A stretch of 52,661 bases of DNA from Bacteroidota bacterium (GTDB lineage: Bacteria > Bacteroidota > Bacteroidia > AKYH767-A > JAHEYN01): the NCBI GenBank assembly GCA_947448795.1, contig CANFOZ010000001.1, forward strand, positions 1 through 52,661, given 5' to 3'. How positions within the stretch are numbered: the stretch's first letter is position 1; every line of letters begins with the position of its first letter. The translations under genes were made by a program, and so were the position numbers. This document shows positions 24,156 to 32,910 of the stretch, piece after piece. A model generated the notes under the pieces. That model saw only the letters and a program-made list of their open reading frames with translations, had not been told where the DNA came from and did no database searches.

Positions 24156-26600
24156 ATGCGCAACATGGCTAAAAGAAAAAAAGACCGCGCCGAGTACACG
24201 GGTGACGAGAAGGCAAAGCAAGGACACGCAAAAAAGAAGCTGGATGCCATAGCACTTGTTTTTAGCAAGCCTTTTGCTTTGTTAATAGTATGCTTGCTCT
24301 CGCTTATCACATTCATCTTCTTCGACTTTCTAATCAATAATCGCTACTACCTTTTTCTCGACATTGGTTCGGATTCGGTGAATGTGTTCCTTCCTCAGCT
24401 GATGCATCTTTCGGATTACCTGCGTCAAACAGGTTTGCCGCAGTGGTCCTTCCGCGAAGGCATGGGGCAAAACTATTTCCCTTTCAGTTTCAACGATCCC
24501 TTCATGGTTTTTATGGCGCTTGTGCCTAAGTTCAGCATCCCAGCCTTCATCGTCTATGCAGAGTCTTTCAAGATTTTGCTAGCGGGCTACTTTTTCTTTC
24601 GTTTTTTAAAGGCGCTAAAATTAGATGCGGCTCCTGCTGTTATCGGAGCTGTGCTTTATGCCTTTTCTGGTTTTCTTTTTGTCGGTGGTCAATGGAATCA
24701 GTTTTCCTACGAGGCCGTCTACTTTGCGCTACTGCTTTGGTCCCTGGAGCTTTTTTTTCGCAATAAAGCGTGGATGCTTTTCACCTTAACGGTGATGATT
24801 ATTGCAGCGCATCAGCCGTTCAACCTTTTCTTTGCGGCACTCCTTACTATGGGCTACACGCTTGTTCGCCACTTGCTGCTTGAGCCACAGCCAATACAAA
24901 AACTGTTTCTTGCTTTGTTTCGCCTTGGTTTATTGGGCTTTTTAGGAGCTGGTATGGCTGGTGTCTTGCTGCTCTCGAGCTTGCAGCAAATGCTCCAGAG
25001 TCCGCGTGGCGCAGGCGATGCATCGTATTTTCATAGCCTCTCATCCAAGCCTGTTTTTGGTTTTGCTGATGAGCTGCAATACCTCTCCATCGCAATGCGT
25101 GCTTTAGGGAATGACCTGATCGGCAATGGCAACGATTTCAAAGGGTTTCAAAACTACCTAGAAGCACCCACCGGCTACATCGGCTTGGTGAGTTTTATAC
25201 TCGCTCCGCAAGTGTTTGTTTTTCTTGATTCACGCCGCAGGCGAATACTGGCAGCCATCTTGCTCATTGCTGTTCTTCCATTAATTTTCCCCTACTTCCG
25301 TAACGCCATTTGGTTGTTCTCTGGCGATTATTTCCGCGCCTTTTCATTGTTTCAAAGCATCCTGCTTTTGCTGATGGCGCTCTTCGCGATGCAGGCCATC
25401 TACAAACAAGGTAAACTCAGCCGCTCTGTTTTGGCCGTATCGCTCGTCCTGCTCTTGCTCTTGCTCTATTTTCCTTGGGAATTGAAGGACAGGCTCATCG
25501 ACAGCGCTCTGTGTTTTTATTCGGCCTGCTTGCTCGTTTGCTATGCGGCAATTTCACTCATGCTAAGCAACAAGCTACAGCGCGATAAGGCCCTGGTGTT
25601 GCTCTTGCTCTTGCTTTTAGCTGAGGTTGGTCTCGGCGATCGATGGGCAATCATGCATCGAAAAACGATGTCAGCAAATGAATGGAAAGCCCGCGAGCAC
25701 TATCAAGACCATACCCTTGAAGCCCTTTCATTTTTGAATAAAAGCGATAGCGGATTCTACCGTATCATCAAAGACTACAACAGCGGACCAGCCATGCATG
25801 GCAGTTTGAACGATGCGAAAGTGCAAGGATTCAATGGCACCAGCTCATACAATCCTTTCCCGCAAAAACACTACATCGAGTTTCTGCAAAAAACCGGTGT
25901 AATCGAGCAAGGCAATGAGGCGCAGGCGCGTTGGGCACCAGGCCTTTTTAACCGTACCCTTTTGCAACCCGTGACAACGGTCAAATATCTTTTGAGCACA
26001 AGACCCGAGCATTATCAAGCCGGCATGGGATACGATTCTATCGCCACTTTCGACGATGTAAACGTATTTAAGAATAGGTATTTTTTGCCGCTAGGGTATA
26101 CCTATGACCGATACATTCCAGAGCACGCTTGGAAACAGTTGCCATTAATGGCCAAAGACAAAACAATGCTCACCGCACTCGTTACTTCGGATGATGATAC
26201 TCCGCTCGGAATGCAAGAATATCTTCAAGCGGATACAAGCAGCTTCTTCAGTTTTCAGGGTTTTCAAACGCTTACCGATTCCTTAAAGAAAGACACGCTT
26301 TGTATCGAAGAACAAAGCCCGAATTATTTCAAAGGCCATATTCGTCTTGACAAAAAAAAGATGCTTTTCTTATCCATACCCTACGATGCTGGATGGACCG
26401 CTAGCGTTGATGGAAAGGCGCATTCTTTGCGTATAGGAAATATCGGTTTTATGTATTTGTCATTGGACTCTGGCATGCATCAGGTGGAGTTGAGCTATCG
26501 TTCGCCGCTGCTTAACAAAGGGGCTTTTTTAAGCGCTCTCTGTATAGCTATCTTTGCAATCCTATTTGTCATTAACAGGTTCGTTCGACCTATTCTTTAA
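24156..26600 (+). CDS. YfhO-family polytopic membrane protein
   Basis: 814 residues. A basic cytoplasmic N-terminus (KRKKDRAEYTGDEKAK) precedes a membrane helix at about 31-52 and roughly a dozen more through residue 470, with one last helix near 785-808. The first periplasmic loop (LDIGSDSVNVFLPQLMHLSDYLRQTGLPQWSF) carries the acidic pattern typical of YfhO and related GT-C-like transferases. A large extracytoplasmic domain (about 480-780) includes the end block SIPYDAGWTASVDGKAHSLR. YfhO proteins are thought to act in glycosylation of envelope polymers with lipid-linked sugars; the donor and target are not visible here. ATG at 24156 or 24165 are equally possible starts. No nearby glycan-synthesis genes. 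Confidence 0.85.
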   Translation: MRNMAKRKKDRAEYTGDEKAKQGHAKKKLDAIALVFSKPFALLIVCLLSLITFIFFDFLINNRYYLFLDIGSDSVNVFLPQLMHLSDYLRQTGLPQWSFREGMGQNYFPFSFNDPFMVFMALVPKFSIPAFIVYAESFKILLAGYFFFRFLKALKLDAAPAVIGAVLYAFSGFLFVGGQWNQFSYEAVYFALLLWSLELFFRNKAWMLFTLTVMIIAAHQPFNLFFAALLTMGYTLVRHLLLEPQPIQKLFLALFRLGLLGFLGAGMAGVLLLSSLQQMLQSPRGAGDASYFHSLSSKPVFGFADELQYLSIAMRALGNDLIGNGNDFKGFQNYLEAPTGYIGLVSFILAPQVFVFLDSRRRRILAAILLIAVLPLIFPYFRNAIWLFSGDYFRAFSLFQSILLLLMALFAMQAIYKQGKLSRSVLAVSLVLLLLLLYFPWELKDRLIDSALCFYSACLLVCYAAISLMLSNKLQRDKALVLLLLLLLAEVGLGDRWAIMHRKTMSANEWKAREHYQDHTLEALSFLNKSDSGFYRIIKDYNSGPAMHGSLNDAKVQGFNGTSSYNPFPQKHYIEFLQKTGVIEQGNEAQARWAPGLFNRTLLQPVTTVKYLLSTRPEHYQAGMGYDSIATFDDVNVFKNRYFLPLGYTYDRYIPEHAWKQLPLMAKDKTMLTALVTSDDDTPLGMQEYLQADTSSFFSFQGFQTLTDSLKKDTLCIEEQSPNYFKGHIRLDKKKMLFLSIPYDAGWTASVDGKAHSLRIGNIGFMYLSLDSGMHQVELSYRSPLLNKGAFLSALCIAIFAILFVINRFVRPIL

Positions 26601-26619
26601 CAATCCTAAATTTAATAAA

Positions 26620-27507
26620 ATGCCAAAACATATTTTCACCATTGTGCTCGGAATCTGCCTGGCTCTGACAGCAAAGGCTCAGGAGGCAGACTCCACCAAT
26701 ACGAAATCAAAGAAAGAAGCTACGCATTTTACCATTGGAAAGATGCGCGTAACCATTGAGGAAGCGGCCGACTCTCTGGATGCAGCTAACGAAGGCGACT
26801 CGCTTGCATCTAAAAGCACGGTGGTTATAAAAATGGATAAGGACTCGGCTCAAAGCCAGCGACCTCATGCTCGAAAGAAGCAGTATAGTATCCCCGAATA
26901 CTGGGGCGGTCTGTGTATAGGCACCAACGGTTATTTAACAGCTGCTGGAGCTACTAAATTGCCTGCCGACTACAATTTCTTAGAGCTCAACCAAGGCAAG
27001 TCGGTAGCTATAGCCTTGAATTTCGAAGGACCTCGAATCAATCTTTACAAACGCCATCTTCATTTGGTTTCTGGTCTTGGTTTTGAATGGAACAATTATC
27101 GGTTCACTAGTGATTTAATCTTGAACAGCGATTCTAATGCGGTGTCTGCCTATCAAACAGGAATAAATTACAGAAAAAACAAAATCACGGCTAACTACAT
27201 CACAGCACCTTTGTTGATAGGTTATAATACCAATCCGTGCAGTAAAAAACATTTTTTTATTGCCGCAGGATTTATTGGCGGGCTTAATATCGGCGCTCAT
27301 TCAAAGCAAGTATTTGACATGCATGGCCAGACCAATAAAAACAAGGTTGAGGATGATTTCAACCTGGAACCCTTTCGTTACGATGCCACGCTGCGCTTCG
27401 GCTTTAGGAGTTTCACCCTCTTTGCTAATTACTCGCTCTCGGAGCTTTTTCGCTCTGGAAGGGGGCCTGAATTGCATCCCTTCTCCTTTGGCATCAAGTT
27501 GATGTAA
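26620..27507 (+). CDS. Outer-membrane beta-barrel protein (paralogue 1)
   Basis: 295 residues from the ATG at 26620, 19 bases after the YfhO gene. Signal peptide 1 to about 20 (AKA|QEA). Then a polar, Ser/Asp/Lys-rich stretch (about 21-95), and a barrel domain with alternating strands (VAIALNFEGPRINLYKRHLHLVSGLGFEWNNY; KITANYITAPLLIGYNTNP; FTLFANYSLSELF) ending in PFSFGIKLM. The C-terminal half resembles the next gene (NYI..PL, a YSL..LF..G.GP motif and PFS.G end), so the two are diverged tandem paralogues. Likely OMP_b-brl type; function unknown. The frame is open upstream into the YfhO gene, but only the ATG at 26620 gives a signal peptide. Confidence 0.8.
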   Translation: MPKHIFTIVLGICLALTAKAQEADSTNTKSKKEATHFTIGKMRVTIEEAADSLDAANEGDSLASKSTVVIKMDKDSAQSQRPHARKKQYSIPEYWGGLCIGTNGYLTAAGATKLPADYNFLELNQGKSVAIALNFEGPRINLYKRHLHLVSGLGFEWNNYRFTSDLILNSDSNAVSAYQTGINYRKNKITANYITAPLLIGYNTNPCSKKHFFIAAGFIGGLNIGAHSKQVFDMHGQTNKNKVEDDFNLEPFRYDATLRFGFRSFTLFANYSLSELFRSGRGPELHPFSFGIKLM

Positions 27508-27566
27508 ACAATGCATACTTCATCGGCATCCTTTCCGTTTTTCTGTTAAACCTACCTTCGTTTTCC

Positions 27567-27574
27567 TACCTTTG
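27567..27574 (+). promoter_or_regulatory. -7 element TACCTTTG before OMP paralogue 2
   Basis: Exact TAnnTTTG match, 14 bases before the ATG at 27589. A near copy (TACCTTCG) lies 14 bases further upstream at 27553-27560. Gives the second barrel gene its own promoter in addition to read-through from the first. Confidence 0.5.
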
Positions 27575-27588
27575 TTTAAATAGTCAAT

Positions 27589-28278
27589 ATGAAAAAACCA
27601 CTGCATTACGCGAAATTACTGCTGCTCTACACTTGCCTTTTGATGGCAACGAACCTGCTTAAAGCACAAGATACCACGATGGCTGTAAAGCATGAGTCTG
27701 CCGCTTCGCACCTACAGATTTTTGCGGACCTCAACACCGATCATTGGTTGAATATGCCAGACAGCATCAAATACAAAATCATTCGTGCTCGCGGCGTTAA
27801 TGTTTATATGCGCTACGACATTCCTTTTGGCAACAGTCGTTTCGGATTCACTCCTGCTATAGGCATCGGCTCTTTTAACATGGGCAGCAATGCTACCTTC
27901 AGCTGGGGAGGTGACGATACCACACGCATCACTGTTGTTAACAGCAGCTACAAAGTCAATAAATTGCTTGTTAACTACATTGAATCACCGCTGGAAATGT
28001 ATTATTCCAACAAAGCAAAAACACCTCTGCGCATCGCATTAGGTGTAAAGGCTGGCTATCTGATTAGCAGTCACACCAAATACAAGAAAGACAGTTCTTT
28101 AAAAGAGAAAATTTACAATGTCAATAATTTATTGACTTATCGCGTAGGTCCAACGATTCGAGCGAGTTACGGATGGTTCGGCCTACAAGCTTTTTATTCG
28201 CTCACGCCGCTTTTTGAGAAAGGGCTAGGTCCAGATGCCACACCTTTCTCAATCGGCCTTACAATCGCTCCGTATTGA
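27589..28278 (+). CDS. Outer-membrane beta-barrel protein (paralogue 2)
   Basis: 229 residues. Signal peptide 1 to about 25 (LKA|QDT). The remainder is a small beta-barrel: alternating strands such as VNVYMRYDIPFGNSRFGFTPAIGIG, VNKLLVNYIESPLEMYY, LRIALGVKAGYLIS and YRVGPTIRASYGWFGLQAFYSLTPLF, ending PFSIGLTIAPY. It shares the C-terminal pattern with the preceding gene, without its polar N-terminal stretch. Function unknown; location predicted outer membrane. It has its own -7 element and is closed by a bidirectional terminator shared with dnaJ. Confidence 0.8.
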   Translation: MKKPLHYAKLLLLYTCLLMATNLLKAQDTTMAVKHESAASHLQIFADLNTDHWLNMPDSIKYKIIRARGVNVYMRYDIPFGNSRFGFTPAIGIGSFNMGSNATFSWGGDDTTRITVVNSSYKVNKLLVNYIESPLEMYYSNKAKTPLRIALGVKAGYLISSHTKYKKDSSLKEKIYNVNNLLTYRVGPTIRASYGWFGLQAFYSLTPLFEKGLGPDATPFSIGLTIAPY

Positions 28279-28294
28279 TGAATCAAGGGCATAT

Positions 28295-28327
28295 AAAAAA
28301 AGGGATCTGCTTGCAGATCCCTTTTTT
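28295..28327. terminator. Bidirectional terminator between OMP paralogue 2 and dnaJ
   Basis: AAAAAAAGGGATCTGC / GCAGATCCCTTTTTT with a TT loop at 28311-28312. A-run on one side and T-run on the other let it work for both converging genes (ends at 28278 and 28345). Confidence 0.92.
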
Positions 28328-28344
28328 ATTGAACAGCACAGAGA

Positions 28345-29493
28345 TTATTGAAAGTATTCCTTCATGCGTTCGAAGAAGTTCTTGTCTTTTTTGTCCGGAT
28401 TTGGTTTGAAGTTCTCAGATGTTCGGAACTTCTCGAGCATCGCGATTTCTTCTTTGTTGAGTTTTTGCGGTGTCCACACATTGATGCTCACCAGCAAGTC
28501 GCCTTTACCATAGCCGTTGACTTCGGGTAAGCCCTTGCCTTTCAGGCGAACAAGCTTTCCGCTCTGCGTACCTGCATCTATTTTTATGCGTGCTTTGCCG
28601 TCTACCGTTGGAATCTCGCATTGTGTTCCCAAGGCAGCATCAATGAAATTCAAATAGAGGTCGAACAATAAATTGATACCGTCGCGTTGCAAAAACTCAT
28701 GCGCTTCTTCTTCAATGGCAATCAACAGATCGCCATTCATGCCGCCACGTTCGGCTGCGTTGCCTTTGCCGCTTACGGTAAGCTGCATGCCTTCGCCAAC
28801 GCCAGCAGGTATGTTGATGCTAATAACTTCTTCGCCACGAACAACACCACTGCCATGACAGCTTTTGCATTTTATCGTTATTGTTTGGCCTTCTCCGCCG
28901 CAACTTGGGCAGGTAGAGCTGGTTTGCATTTGCCCTAAGATCGTATTCGTTACCCTACGCACCTGACCGCTACCATTACAGGTGCTGCAGGAATGGAACG
29001 AGGAGCCTTTTTCGGCGCCGCTGCCGGTGCATCCGGTACAAGGAACAAACTTGGTAACGCGAATCTTTTTTTCTACGCCTTCGGCGATTTCTTTCAGATT
29101 CAATTTTACTTTGATACGCAGGTTGCTACCCCGACGCACTTGGCGTTGGTTGCCTCTGCGTCCACCGCCAAAGAAACTTTCAAACGGATGAGCACCACCA
29201 AAAACATCACCGAAGTTTTGGAAGATGTCATCCATGTCCATGTTGTGGAAACCGCCGCCGCCCGCTGCACTGGTGGCTTGGTGGCCAAAGCGATCATACT
29301 TGGCGCGCTTCTCCGTATTGCTAAGCACCTCGTAAGCCGTGGCTGCTTCTTTGAATTTATCCTCGGCCTCTTTGTTACCCGGATTTTTGTCGGGGTGGTA
29401 CTTGAGGGCCATTTGTCGGTACGACTTTTTAATCTCGTCCTGGGTCGCACTCTTGCTAACCCCTAATACCTCGTAATAGTCGCGCTGTGCCAT
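28345..29493 (-). CDS. dnaJ: Chaperone protein DnaJ
   Basis: 382 residues, full-length class I (type A) Hsp40, which delivers substrates to DnaK and stimulates its ATPase. J-domain with HPD (YHPDKNPGN), Gly/Phe-rich linker with [20 protein letters not shown], four zinc-finger motifs ([32 protein letters not shown]) and the C-terminal substrate-binding and dimerisation region. The ATG at 29493 ([11 protein letters not shown]) is one base after the grpE stop and is preferred over a TTG at 29505 inside grpE. Operon grpE-dnaJ; dnaK is not in the window. Confidence 0.97.
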   Translation of the reverse strand: MAQRDYYEVLGVSKSATQDEIKKSYRQMALKYHPDKNPGNKEAEDKFKEAATAYEVLSNTEKRAKYDRFGHQATSAAGGGGFHNMDMDDIFQNFGDVFGGAHPFESFFGGGRRGNQRQVRRGSNLRIKVKLNLKEIAEGVEKKIRVTKFVPCTGCTGSGAEKGSSFHSCSTCNGSGQVRRVTNTILGQMQTSSTCPSCGGEGQTITIKCKSCHGSGVVRGEEVISINIPAGVGEGMQLTVSGKGNAAERGGMNGDLLIAIEEEAHEFLQRDGINLLFDLYLNFIDAALGTQCEIPTVDGKARIKIDAGTQSGKLVRLKGKGLPEVNGYGKGDLLVSINVWTPQKLNKEEIAMLEKFRTSENFKPNPDKKDKNFFERMKEYFQ

Positions 29494-29494
29494 A

Positions 29495-30055
29495 TTAGTT
29501 GCCAACCACCACTTTCGCGTGGCGAATCACTTTATCGTTTAAATAATACCCTTTTTCCAATTCGTCAATCACTTTGCCTTTCATTTCTTCGGAAGGCGCA
29601 GGCGCCATTGTTAAGGCCTCGTGTATATCCGAGTCAAAGGTTTCTCCTTTGGAAACCATCTCTTTGAGCCCACGTTGCTGTAGGCTGTTTTTGAGTTTGT
29701 TGTAAATGAGGTTCACGCCTTCTGTCATGGAATCAACCAAGCCTGCCTCTTTGTTAGCTTTCAAGGCTCTTTCAAAATCATCGAGAACCGACAGCATGCT
29801 TATAACAACATCTGATCCGGCCATCTTTAAATATTCGACACGGTCGCGAGCTGCCCGCTTTTTGAAGTTGTCGAATTCAGAATAGACGCGTAAGTAACGA
29901 TCCTTCCATTGCGCCAAATCGGCATGGAGTTGATCTACTTCATTTATTGGTTCAGCTTGTTCAGTGGCTTCCTGGCTTGGCTCTTGCGAATCCGCTTGTT
30001 CTGGCAAGGGCGTTTCTGTATTCTCGATTGGGTTCTCTTGGTTGGGGTCTTTCAT
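29495..30055 (-). CDS. grpE: Nucleotide exchange factor GrpE
   Basis: 186 residues. GrpE releases ADP from DnaK. An acidic, Glu/Gln-rich disordered N-terminus (1 to about 40) is followed by the long coiled-coil helix ([22 protein letters not shown]) and the beta-wing region with the family signature ([38 protein letters not shown]). ATG at 30055 is chosen; a GTG at 30076 would add seven Phe/Lys-rich residues. One base separates it from dnaJ. No CIRCE-like repeat is seen upstream, and no TAnnTTTG element, so its promoter is not identified. Confidence 0.96.
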   Translation of the reverse strand: MKDPNQENPIENTETPLPEQADSQEPSQEATEQAEPINEVDQLHADLAQWKDRYLRVYSEFDNFKKRAARDRVEYLKMAGSDVVISMLSVLDDFERALKANKEAGLVDSMTEGVNLIYNKLKNSLQQRGLKEMVSKGETFDSDIHEALTMAPAPSEEMKGKVIDELEKGYYLNDKVIRHAKVVVGN

Positions 30056-30137
30056 CTTCTTTTTAAAAAAATTCACGGCAGCGGTTTAACAATAATATGG
30101 CCATCAAGCAATATGCGACAAGATGTCAGTGATGTAA

Positions 30138-30169
30138 AACAAAAACATCCGTGCTAAGCGCGGATGTTT
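30138..30169 (-). terminator. Terminator after the TlpA-like gene
   Basis: AAACATCCG (30143-30151) pairs with CGGATGTTT (30161-30169). On the minus strand the stem is followed by TTTTTGTTTT. It separates the thioredoxin gene from grpE. Confidence 0.8.
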
Positions 30170-30188
30170 CAATATAGGTAAAGGCTTT

Positions 30189-30764
30189 TTATTTCTTAAC
30201 GGCAAAGTTGGCTAAGGCCTCATCCAGCGCAGATCCACGTAGGTTGCTAGCGACAATTACGCCATTGCCATCAATGAGGAAGTTTGTTGGGATGGAGCGA
30301 ACCCCATAAATAGCAGCCGGTGCAGAGTTCCATCCACCCAAGTCACTAATTTGCTCCCAAGCTAGTTTGTCCTGCATGATTGCATTAATCCAAGCATCTT
30401 TGTTGGTATCAAGAGAAACACCAAGAACAACAAAACTGCTTCCGTTGGTGAATTTTGTTGATTTGTAAGTATTGTAGGCGGCTACTACATTCGGGTTCTC
30501 CATACGGCATGGGCGACACCAAGAAGCCCAAAAGTCGAGCAGCACGAGCTTGCCACGAAAAGAAGATAATTTCACCGTCTTGCCTTCGGGGTTATTAAAA
30601 GCTAAGTCAGGTGCAGTATTGCCAATAGCAGTGCCTACAGGGGCGCTTTCTTGAGTGGTTGCTTTTTTAGTTTTTGTTTTAACGGTTTTTTGAGATCCAA
30701 AAGTGAAGCTGAGTGCGATCAGTGATACGGCGATCAAGGATATCGCGAGGATTCTTTTTTTCAT
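30189..30764 (-). CDS. TlpA/ResA-like periplasmic thioredoxin
   Basis: 191 residues. An N-terminal hydrophobic segment (about 4-22) is a signal peptide or membrane anchor, followed by a Lys/Thr linker. The thioredoxin fold has the active site WCRPC (Cys83, Cys86, in DFWASWCRPCRMENP) and a cis-proline in RSIPTNFLID, with DLGG and a TlpA-type insertion. These proteins reduce or isomerise disulfides in the periplasm; some serve cytochrome c maturation, which could matter given the haem-motif proteins elsewhere in the window, but that is inference. A longer start at 30785 (MNTKSRTMKK) is also possible and would sit 11 bases from the -7 element. Confidence 0.9.
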   Translation of the reverse strand: MKKRILAISLIAVSLIALSFTFGSQKTVKTKTKKATTQESAPVGTAIGNTAPDLAFNNPEGKTVKLSSFRGKLVLLDFWASWCRPCRMENPNVVAAYNTYKSTKFTNGSSFVVLGVSLDTNKDAWINAIMQDKLAWEQISDLGGWNSAPAAIYGVRSIPTNFLIDGNGVIVASNLRGSALDEALANFAVKK

Positions 30765-30796
30765 AGTTCTAGATTTTGTATTCATGGATAGGTAAA

Positions 30797-30804
30797 CAAA
30801 GATA
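30797..30804 (-). promoter_or_regulatory. -7 element TATCTTTG for the TlpA-like gene (minus strand)
   Basis: CAAAGATA on the plus strand reads TATCTTTG on the minus strand, 32 bases before the ATG at 30764 and 11 before the alternative ATG at 30785. Lies in the 73-base gap after murA. Confidence 0.45.
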
Positions 30805-30837
30805 CTAACAAAAATACATTGTAGATTTAGAGGGGTG

Positions 30838-32142
30838 TTACACGCGCTTGATTTGCGCACCAATGGCGTTTAAGCGACCTTCGATATCCTGATATCCACG
30901 GTCGATTTGTTCGATGTTGTGGATCACGCTCTTGCCTTCGGCGCTCATGGCTGCGATGAGCAAGGCCACGCCAGCACGAATGTCGGGTGAGGTCATGCTG
31001 ATTCCGCGCAAAGCTACTTTTCTGTTAAGCCCAATAACGGTTGCACGGTGCGGATCGCAAAGAATGATTTGGGCGCCCATATCAATCAGTTTATCCACAA
31101 AGAACAATCTGCTTTCGAACATCTTCTGATGAATCAGCACGGTGCCATTGGCTTGGGTTGCAGTAACAAGCACGATGCTCAACAAATCGGGGGTAAAGCC
31201 AGGCCAGATGGCGTCAGCTATAGTTAGGATAGAACCGTCAATGAAGGTGTCGATTTCGTAGCTGTCTTGTTTGGGAATGTACAAATCGTCGCCTCGTAAT
31301 TCCATCTTGATGCCGAGTCGCTGGAAGGTGTTTGGAATGATTCCGAGCTCGTTGTAACAAACATCTTTAATCGTGATCTCGGATTTGGTCATGGCGGCTA
31401 GGCCGATGAAACTTCCGATCTCAATCATATCAGGGAGCATGCGGTGCTTGGTGCCGCCAAGAGCATCTACGCCATCAATGTATAATAAGTTCGAACCAAT
31501 GCCAGTTATCTTGGCGCCCATGCGGTTGAGCATCTTGCAAAGTTGTTGTAGATACGGTTCGCAGGCCGCATTGTATATGGTTGTCTTGCCTTTTGCAAGC
31601 ACAGCTGCCATAACAATGTTCGCTGTTCCGGTTACAGAGGCTTCGTCGAGGTGCATGAAAGCACCTTGCAAACGTTTAGAGGAAACGGTGAAGAAGTTTG
31701 TGGATGCATTGAAATCAAAAGTAGCGCCGAGATTTTGGAAGCCGATGAAGTGCGTGTCCAAACGTCGACGGCCAATTTTGTCGCCACCCGGCTTCGGTAT
31801 GCAGGCCTTGCCAAAACGCGCAAGCAGCGGTCCTACTATCATGATGGAGCCACGAAGAGCCGCCGCCTGTTGAATGAAATCATCGGTGTTGAGGTATTCC
31901 ATGTTGATGTCCGATGCCTTGAAACTGAACTCGCCGGTTCCGATTTTTTTAACATGCACACCAATGCTTTGTAAGAGCTCAATCAATTTGTTTACATCTC
32001 GGATATCGGGAATGTTGCTGATGATAACCTCTTCAGGCGTCAACAAAACTGCGGAGATAATCTGTAGGGCTTCGTTTTTTGCACCTTGTGGAACAAGCTC
32101 ACCTTTTAGGGAGTGGCCGCCAATGATTTCAAAACTGTTCAT
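30838..32142 (-). CDS. murA: UDP-N-acetylglucosamine 1-carboxyvinyltransferase (Cys to Asp variant)
   Basis: 434 residues (E. coli 419). MurA transfers enolpyruvate from PEP to UDP-GlcNAc, the first committed step of peptidoglycan synthesis. Substrate-site Lys22 (PQGAKNEAL), GPLLARFGKA, IGRRRLDTHF and the C-terminal RGYQDIEGRL are all present. The catalytic cysteine of the PGGC loop (Cys115 in E. coli) is Asp121 here (KPGGDKIG, codon GAC at 31780-31782). Fosfomycin inactivates MurA by alkylating that cysteine, and natural Asp enzymes, as in Chlamydia and Mycobacterium, are active but insensitive. The DUF4290 gene lies 39 bases upstream on the same strand. Confidence 0.96.
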   Translation of the reverse strand: MNSFEIIGGHSLKGELVPQGAKNEALQIISAVLLTPEEVIISNIPDIRDVNKLIELLQSIGVHVKKIGTGEFSFKASDINMEYLNTDDFIQQAAALRGSIMIVGPLLARFGKACIPKPGGDKIGRRRLDTHFIGFQNLGATFDFNASTNFFTVSSKRLQGAFMHLDEASVTGTANIVMAAVLAKGKTTIYNAACEPYLQQLCKMLNRMGAKITGIGSNLLYIDGVDALGGTKHRMLPDMIEIGSFIGLAAMTKSEITIKDVCYNELGIIPNTFQRLGIKMELRGDDLYIPKQDSYEIDTFIDGSILTIADAIWPGFTPDLLSIVLVTATQANGTVLIHQKMFESRLFFVDKLIDMGAQIILCDPHRATVIGLNRKVALRGISMTSPDIRAGVALLIAAMSAEGKSVIHNIEQIDRGYQDIEGRLNAIGAQIKRV

Positions 32143-32181
32143 GATAGTGTGTGGTCGTTATTTAGTATAGTATGTTGTTGA

Positions 32182-32805
32182 TTATTTTCTGTTTCTGCGC
32201 TTGTTCTGCCTGTTCTTGTTGTTCTTTAGTGGCATTGGCTTTCTCGCTGTTTTTGCAAGGATGTCACTTGTAAGCTCAAGTTGTGTGTTGTCTTTGAGGT
32301 GCAGCTGGCCTTCTGATAGAATACGTAACTGCTCAATAATCTGTTGGTCGTCTACACTATCTCTGTTCCAACTAAGGTAAGACATCTTCATGAAGTTGGC
32401 GATCTTCTCCACCATGCTTTCTTTGATTGGCCCTTCTTCCATCTTGATGATTTCTTGAATCATCAGCTCGGTGGTTTTGCCGTAATGCTTATATTTTATG
32501 TTCTTAGATGGGTAAGGGATACGCTTTGGTTTTTCCATCAAGGTATCTGGTGATGGCATAGGATAGGGAGCTTCTACATCCAATTTAAAGTTGGAAATGA
32601 TAAACAGGTGATCCCAGAGTTTGTGTTTGTAATCGGTGATCTCGCGCAGGTGCGGATTTAACAGCGCCATAATCGACACAATGGCATTGGCTGCCTTGCT
32701 GCGCTTCTCCCGATCCTCGATGGTTAAGGTATACTCAATCATCTTATGGACGTTCCGCCCGTATTCTGGGATCGGCATTATCTCTCGCTGGGTATTGTAT
32801 TCCAT
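32182..32805 (-). CDS. DUF4290 protein, murA partner gene
   Basis: 207 residues, no signal peptide or membrane segment, so cytoplasmic. Opens MEYNTQREIMPIPEYGRNVHKMIEY and continues with helical segments (SKAANAIVSIMALLNPHLREITDYKHKLWDHLF, KTTELMIQEIIKMEEGPIKESMVEKIANFMK) that define DUF4290, a Bacteroidota family of unknown function commonly found next to murA. The last 25 residues are a Lys/Asn/Arg-rich tail (KNNKNRQNKRRNRK). It is the first gene of the murA unit with a -7 element 49 bases upstream. A role in wall synthesis or its control is inference from position. Confidence 0.88.
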   Translation of the reverse strand: MEYNTQREIMPIPEYGRNVHKMIEYTLTIEDREKRSKAANAIVSIMALLNPHLREITDYKHKLWDHLFIISNFKLDVEAPYPMPSPDTLMEKPKRIPYPSKNIKYKHYGKTTELMIQEIIKMEEGPIKESMVEKIANFMKMSYLSWNRDSVDDQQIIEQLRILSEGQLHLKDNTQLELTSDILAKTARKPMPLKNNKNRQNKRRNRK

Positions 32806-32854
32806 GGCATCCCGAAATTGATCGAAGGGTTCAGTCCTTCGGCATTATTTAGCT

Positions 32855-32862
32855 CAAAAGTA
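32855..32862 (-). promoter_or_regulatory. -7 element TACTTTTG for DUF4290-murA (minus strand)
   Basis: CAAAAGTA on the plus strand, 49 bases before the DUF4290 ATG at 32805. Part of a divergent pair with 32891-32898, the two elements being 28 bases apart. Confidence 0.5.
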
Positions 32863-32890
32863 AGCGTTTTTTAGAAACCGAAATATTCAG

Positions 32891-32898
32891 TAACTTTG
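32891..32898 (+). promoter_or_regulatory. -7 element TAACTTTG for the SBBP surface protein
   Basis: Exact TAnnTTTG match, 12 bases before the ATG at 32911 and 24 before the ATG at 32923. It overlaps the TTG at 32896, ruling that out as the start codon. Confidence 0.5.
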
Positions 32899-32910
32899 AT
32901 AGAAGGCGAA

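Noticed and set aside
27301-27516. 71-residue minus-strand frame overlapping the first barrel gene
   Set aside because: Antisense shadow; no signal, domain or promoter, and the plus-strand frame has clear signal peptide and barrel strands.
28345-30055. Complete heat-shock operon including dnaK or hrcA
   Set aside because: Only grpE and dnaJ are present; the neighbours are a thioredoxin and a barrel protein, and no CIRCE-like repeat is seen.
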